From Sphingomonadales bacterium Ga0077531 (GTDB lineage: Bacteria; Pseudomonadota; Alphaproteobacteria; Sphingomonadales; Sphingomonadaceae), in NCBI GenBank assembly GCA_001464915.1, contig LNED01000011.1:1-44070 (forward strand): 44,070 nucleotides of DNA, written 5' to 3'. Of the stretch, positions 40,384 through 44,070 are shown piece after piece. A program made the translations under genes and the position numbers. The notes under the pieces were generated by a model. The model made no database searches and was not told the origin of the DNA. It worked only from the letters and a program-made list of their open reading frames with translations. Position 1 is the stretch's first letter, and each line of letters begins with the position of its first letter.

Positions 40384-42561
40384 ATGTCCCTCAAGGGTCT
40401 CTTGTTATCCCGTGGGAGCGCTGCATCCCGCTACCAACGAGCCACTGTCGCCTCGGCTCTGTCCGATGGTGAACGGTTGGCGATGCTGGACGAGCTCGAG
40501 CAATCGGGGCTGGGCTGGTTCTGGGCAAGCGATGCGAAGGGCAACCTAACCTATCTGTCGGGCGCAATCGCTGCGCGGCTTGACCTTCCGCTCGGCGACC
40601 TCTTGGGTCAGTCACTCGCTTCGATCTTTAGCGGCGCCGACCGTGATGGCCGTGGCAAGTCACTGCCGTTGATGCTGGGGGCGCACAAGGCATTCTCTGG
40701 GATGGCAGTGCGCGCGGCGCGGCGTCCCGAGGGCACGGTGCTGCGGCTGTCTGGGCAACCGTTGTTTGCCGCGGATGGCCGCTTTGCCGGGTTTCGCGGC
40801 ACCGGCGCGGACATCACGGATGAATATCACCGCGAGGAAGAGACCGAGCGTCTGGCGCGGTTTGATTCGCTTACCGGACTCAGCAACCGTCACCGCATGG
40901 CCCAGCACATCGAAACAACGCTGACCGCGTTCAAGGCCGCGCGCCGTAACTGCGCGGTGATGATGATTGATCTTGATCGGTTCAAACACGTCAACGACAC
41001 GCTTGGCCATGCGGCGGGTGACGAACTGCTCAAGCAGGTGGCAGCGCGTCTGACCCGCGCGATTGATCGCGAGTGCGAGATCGGACGGCTGGGCGGTGAC
41101 GAATTCCAGATCTTGCTGCCCGATCTTGATGACCGCGGTGTGCTCGGAGATCTGGCGATGAAGATTATCACCATGTTGCGCCAACCATACAGCCTTGAAG
41201 AGGGGCGATGTGTGATTGGCGCATCAGTTGGGATCGCGATCGCCCCGCATGACGGCATTACGCGCGAGGAAATTGTACGCGCGGCAGATCTTGCTCTGTA
41301 CGCCGCTAAAAATGGTGGGCGCGCCCAATATCGCTTTTTTTCGGGCGAGCTTGAGAATGAGACGATTTTCCGCCGCCGACTGGAGCAGGATCTCGGAACG
41401 GCGCTGCGCGATGAGCAATTGTTCCTGCGGTTTGAGCCGATCGTCGAAGCAGCCTCGCTATCGGTCTGCGCGCTCGAAGCGCACGTGTGCTGGCACCATG
41501 CGGCACGTGGGATCATCGATGAGGAAGAATTCGCGCAGATTGTTGAAGGCTCAAGCCTGATCGGCGATGTCGGCAGCTGGGCTATTGCCGAGGCCTGCCA
41601 GCGCGCTGCATCGTGGCCGGAAACAGTGCGCGTGGCGGTAAATTTGCCCGTGGCGCTATTCCTCGCTGAGGGCTTTGTCGAACAGGTGGCGCAGGCGGTC
41701 GATGCGGCAGGGATTGCGCCTGCACGGCTTGAGTTGGAAATCAGCGAGGCTGTGTTTTTTGGTGATACGAACATTGTCGACCGGACGCTGGCTGGGCTGT
41801 TCAAACTTGGTGTGCGGTTGACGTTGGACGAATTCGGCAGCGGTTATTCCTCGCTTGCGTATCTGCGCCGCGCCCCCTTCGACAGCATCAAGATCGATGA
41901 GAAACTGGTCGCCGAAGCCGAACGTCACGACAGCCGCGAACTGGGGTTGGTGCGGGCGATTGTCGCACTTGCGGGCGCTTTGCAGATGGACACCATCGCT
42001 AACGGCATAGAGAGTGCGAGTCTCCTAGCTGCGCTCAAGGATTGCGGGGTTCGCTACCTCGAAGGCCCGATCTTCAGCGAGCCGGTTGATCACGATACCA
42101 TCGCAGAAGAACTGGCTGGGGGCGGCTGGAAGATTGAACCCGGCAGCGAACGCACCCGCCGCGCGCGCCGCCGTACGGTGTTCCGCAAGATCCAAGTGAT
42201 CCACGATGACTATGCCTATGAGGTGACATTGCGCAACCTGTCGAAGACAGGCGCGCTGATCGAGGGGCTGGCCGATGTGCCCAAGGGTACGCAGTTCGTG
42301 GTCGATCTTGGTGGCGGGCAGTTGGCGGTGGCAACTGTGACCCGTTCCAATGGCGATGTGCAGGGACTGGAGTTCGAACAATCACTGATCGAGGACGGAT
42401 CAGGCGGGCTATGCACCCGCAACCGGGTGTCTCCCTATGCTCTTGCGGCCGCCGGCTCACCGCTCGCCGCATTGGCGCCGGGAAGCTTCCGCGGGATTGA
42501 CCAGAGCGGGGCGATACCCAAGTTCGGCTACGCCATTCCAGCCCGCGCCGAACAGGGGTGA
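40384..42561 (+). CDS. Soluble PAS-GGDEF-EAL-PilZ protein with degenerate EAL site
   Basis: 725 residues, a paralogue of the preceding protein without its membrane region. PAS about 30-145 (SGLGWFWASDAKGNLTYLSG; DITDEYHREEETERLARFDS), GGDEF with intact RLGGDEF (237-241), no RxxD inhibitory site. The EAL domain has lost key residues: LEAHVCW (Glu365-Ala-His367 instead of EAL), LDEFGSGYSS (Asp482-Glu483 for DDFG) and ANGIES (Asn540 for the first Glu of EGVET), so phosphodiesterase activity is doubtful. The PilZ part has RRTVFRK and NLSKTG. After PilZ an extra tail of about 55 Gly/Ala/Pro-rich residues follows. A cyclase or a c-di-GMP-binding effector is most likely. Confidence 0.93.
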   Translation: MSLKGLLLSRGSAASRYQRATVASALSDGERLAMLDELEQSGLGWFWASDAKGNLTYLSGAIAARLDLPLGDLLGQSLASIFSGADRDGRGKSLPLMLGAHKAFSGMAVRAARRPEGTVLRLSGQPLFAADGRFAGFRGTGADITDEYHREEETERLARFDSLTGLSNRHRMAQHIETTLTAFKAARRNCAVMMIDLDRFKHVNDTLGHAAGDELLKQVAARLTRAIDRECEIGRLGGDEFQILLPDLDDRGVLGDLAMKIITMLRQPYSLEEGRCVIGASVGIAIAPHDGITREEIVRAADLALYAAKNGGRAQYRFFSGELENETIFRRRLEQDLGTALRDEQLFLRFEPIVEAASLSVCALEAHVCWHHAARGIIDEEEFAQIVEGSSLIGDVGSWAIAEACQRAASWPETVRVAVNLPVALFLAEGFVEQVAQAVDAAGIAPARLELEISEAVFFGDTNIVDRTLAGLFKLGVRLTLDEFGSGYSSLAYLRRAPFDSIKIDEKLVAEAERHDSRELGLVRAIVALAGALQMDTIANGIESASLLAALKDCGVRYLEGPIFSEPVDHDTIAEELAGGGWKIEPGSERTRRARRRTVFRKIQVIHDDYAYEVTLRNLSKTGALIEGLADVPKGTQFVVDLGGGQLAVATVTRSNGDVQGLEFEQSLIEDGSGGLCTRNRVSPYALAAAGSPLAALAPGSFRGIDQSGAIPKFGYAIPARAEQG

Positions 42562-42628
42562 TGTTGGGCGGGGGGTGTTGCGTTTTTCTCGAATGACATC
42601 GCAGTGACCCGGCGCTAAGTCGCGGGGG

Positions 42629-44070
42629 ATGACTGACCTTTCCCACATTCGCAACTTTTCCATTATTGCGCATATTGATCATGGCAAATCGACGCTGGCG
42701 GATCGCTTGATCCAGTTCACCGGCGGCCTGACTGCGCGTGAGATGTCTGAGCAAGTCCTTGATAACATGGACATTGAGAAGGAGCGCGGGATCACCATCA
42801 AGGCCCAGACCGTCCGCCTCAACTACACTGCCAAGGACGGCGAGACCTATCAGCTCAACCTGATGGACACCCCCGGCCACGTCGACTTCGCCTATGAAGT
42901 CTCCCGCAGCCTCGCCGCGTGCGAAGGCGCGCTGCTTGTCGTGGACGCCGCGCAGGGCGTCGAAGCCCAAACCCTCGCCAACGTTTACCAGTCGATCGAG
43001 CACGACCACGAAATCGTCCCCGTCATCAACAAGATCGACCTCCCCGCCGCCGAACCCGAGAAGGTGCGCAAGGAGATCGAGGACATCATCGGCATCGACG
43101 CATCCAATGCGGTGATGACCAGCGCCAAATCGGGCATCGGGATCGAAGACGTGCTCGAAGCCGTCGTCACCCGCATCCCGCCGCCCAAGGGCAAGATCGA
43201 TAGCCCACTCACCGCCAGCCTGGTGGACTCGTGGTACGACCCGTATCTCGGCGTCGTCATCCTCGTGCGCGTGATCGACGGCAAGCTCACCAAGGGGCTC
43301 AACATCCGCTTCATGCAGGGCGGCACCCAGCACCTTGTCGACCGCGTCGGCTGCTTCACCCCCAAACGCACCGATCTGAACGAACTCGGCCCCGGCGAAA
43401 TCGGCTTCATCACCGCGCAGATCAAGGAGGTCGAACAGGCCCGCGTCGGTGACACCATCACCACCGTGAAAAACGGATCGGACGTCGCGCTGCCCGGCTA
43501 CAAGGAAGTGCAGCCGGTGGTGTTCTGCGGCCTGTTCCCGGTTGACGCGGCGGACTTTGAAAAGCTGCGCGAATCCATCGGCAAACTGCGGCTCAACGAT
43601 GCCAGCTTCAGCTTCGAGATGGAAAGCTCCGCCGCGCTTGGCTTCGGCTTCCGCTGCGGGTTCCTCGGGCTGCTGCACCTTGAGATCATTCAGGAACGCC
43701 TGACCCGCGAATACGACCTCGACCTCATCACCACCGCGCCCTCGGTCGTCTATCGCATCCACCTTGGCCACACCAAGAACGAGGACGCCAAGGTGATCGA
43801 CATTCACAACCCCGCCGATTGGCCAGACGTGAACCGCATCGACGTGATCGAGGAACCGTGGATCAAGGCGGTGATCTACACCCCCGACGAATACCTCGGC
43901 CCGATCCTGAAACTGTGCCAAGACCGCCGCGGCATCCAGACTGAACTCACATATGTCGGCGGCCGCGCGCAGGTGACGTATGAACTGCCGCTCAACGAAG
44001 TGGTGTTCGATTTCTACGACCGGCTGAAGTCGATCAGCCGCGGCTATGCCAGCTTCGATTACGAACAGAT
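42629..44070 (+). CDS. lepA: Elongation factor 4 (LepA), 3' end cut by window
   Basis: Ribosome-associated GTPase proposed to back-translocate stalled ribosomes and help initiation or assembly. 480 codons are visible of about 600. G1 [15 protein letters not shown]2 [10 protein letters not shown]3 [15 protein letters not shown]4 NKIDLP and G5 [14 protein letters not shown] are all intact. LepA-specific parts follow: [48 protein letters not shown] and [20 protein letters not shown]. The ATG at 42629 with GCGGGGG close upstream gives the usual [20 protein letters not shown]. The C-terminal domain lies outside. The coding strand is rich in C at third positions, producing a long antisense open frame that is not a gene. 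Confidence 0.97.
   Translation, partial: MTDLSHIRNFSIIAHIDHGKSTLADRLIQFTGGLTAREMSEQVLDNMDIEKERGITIKAQTVRLNYTAKDGETYQLNLMDTPGHVDFAYEVSRSLAACEGALLVVDAAQGVEAQTLANVYQSIEHDHEIVPVINKIDLPAAEPEKVRKEIEDIIGIDASNAVMTSAKSGIGIEDVLEAVVTRIPPPKGKIDSPLTASLVDSWYDPYLGVVILVRVIDGKLTKGLNIRFMQGGTQHLVDRVGCFTPKRTDLNELGPGEIGFITAQIKEVEQARVGDTITTVKNGSDVALPGYKEVQPVVFCGLFPVDAADFEKLRESIGKLRLNDASFSFEMESSAALGFGFRCGFLGLLHLEIIQERLTREYDLDLITTAPSVVYRIHLGHTKNEDAKVIDIHNPADWPDVNRIDVIEEPWIKAVIYTPDEYLGPILKLCQDRRGIQTELTYVGGRAQVTYELPLNEVVFDFYDRLKSISRGYASFDYEQ

Noticed and set aside
42074..43921. 615-codon open frame on the minus strand
   Set aside because: It is antisense to lepA and the end of the second GGDEF-EAL gene; the translation is low-complexity Asp/Gly/Val with no domain, and the plus-strand LepA is certain.
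1..44070. tRNA or rRNA genes, transposases, integrases, attachment sites
   Set aside because: None seen in any intergenic region on reading both strands; gaps are short and mostly explained.

Overview
The window is a GC-rich (by eye, low-to-mid 60s percent) chromosomal segment. Gene content and protein style point to an alphaproteobacterium, most likely Sphingomonadales (Erythrobacter/Novosphingobium-like). The clues are the rpsF-rpsR-rplI and ffh-rpsP-rimM...trmD-rplS clusters, the long Ala/Glu tail on S16, DUF-type membrane proteins and palindromic repeats of types known from alphaproteobacteria. This placement is inference; no 16S rRNA or tRNA is present. Coding density is very high, no gap without a gene exceeds about 300 bases, and there is no transposase, integrase, phage gene or CRISPR array.

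Layout. 1-6.7 kb: 3' part of ffh, then rpsP and rimM, five extra genes (small membrane protein, GRDP-like protein, TIGR04222-like membrane protein, nitrilase, second membrane protein), then trmD and rplS ending in a clear terminator. 6.7-11.4 kb: a REP-like palindrome, a secreted S9 dipeptidyl peptidase, asd, a lipoprotein and a DsbA-fold HCCA-isomerase-like protein. 11.4-14.6 kb: a minus-strand marR-hlyD-DHA2 drug-efflux operon with a plausible leaderless promoter. 14.6-18.7 kb: an alpha/beta hydrolase, an M2 (ACE-like) metallopeptidase, a RimB-like protease and rimK. 18.7-22.2 kb (minus): SDR, AMP nucleosidase, and the rpsF-rpsR-rplI ribosomal operon. 22.4-24.4 kb: a DUF808 membrane protein, a GST and a small secreted protein. 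24.4-28.6 kb: acyl-CoA ligase, a zinc-ribbon membrane protein and a Mur ligase (minus), divergent from an LD-carboxypeptidase. 28.7-32.8 kb: fabD-fabG, then dnaN and a DUF2855 protein. 32.8-37.3 kb (minus): N-acyl-D-amino-acid deacylase-like amidohydrolase, PHA depolymerase phaZ and a class II-like PHA synthase phaC. 37.5-42.6 kb: two tandem PAS-GGDEF-EAL-PilZ proteins. 42.6 kb to the end: 5' part of lepA.

How the parts fit. Translation and its quality control dominate (ffh, S16, RimM, TrmD, L19, S6, S18, L9, RimK, RimB-like, LepA). RimK modifies S6 in the bacteria where it has been studied, and both genes lie within 4 kb here. The Mur ligase and LD-carboxypeptidase pair suggests peptidoglycan recycling. 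PhaC and PhaZ form a synthesis/mobilisation pair for storage polyester, with fabD/fabG 5 kb away.

The most interesting points are a class II (pseudomonad-like) PHA synthase in what looks like an alphaproteobacterium, a tandem pair of c-di-GMP proteins of which the second has a damaged EAL site, the interrupted rimM-trmD operon, two palindromic repeat elements, and a perfect 13-bp hairpin between phaC and phaZ. I did not find a clearly undescribed multi-gene system; most of the window is ordinary core genome.
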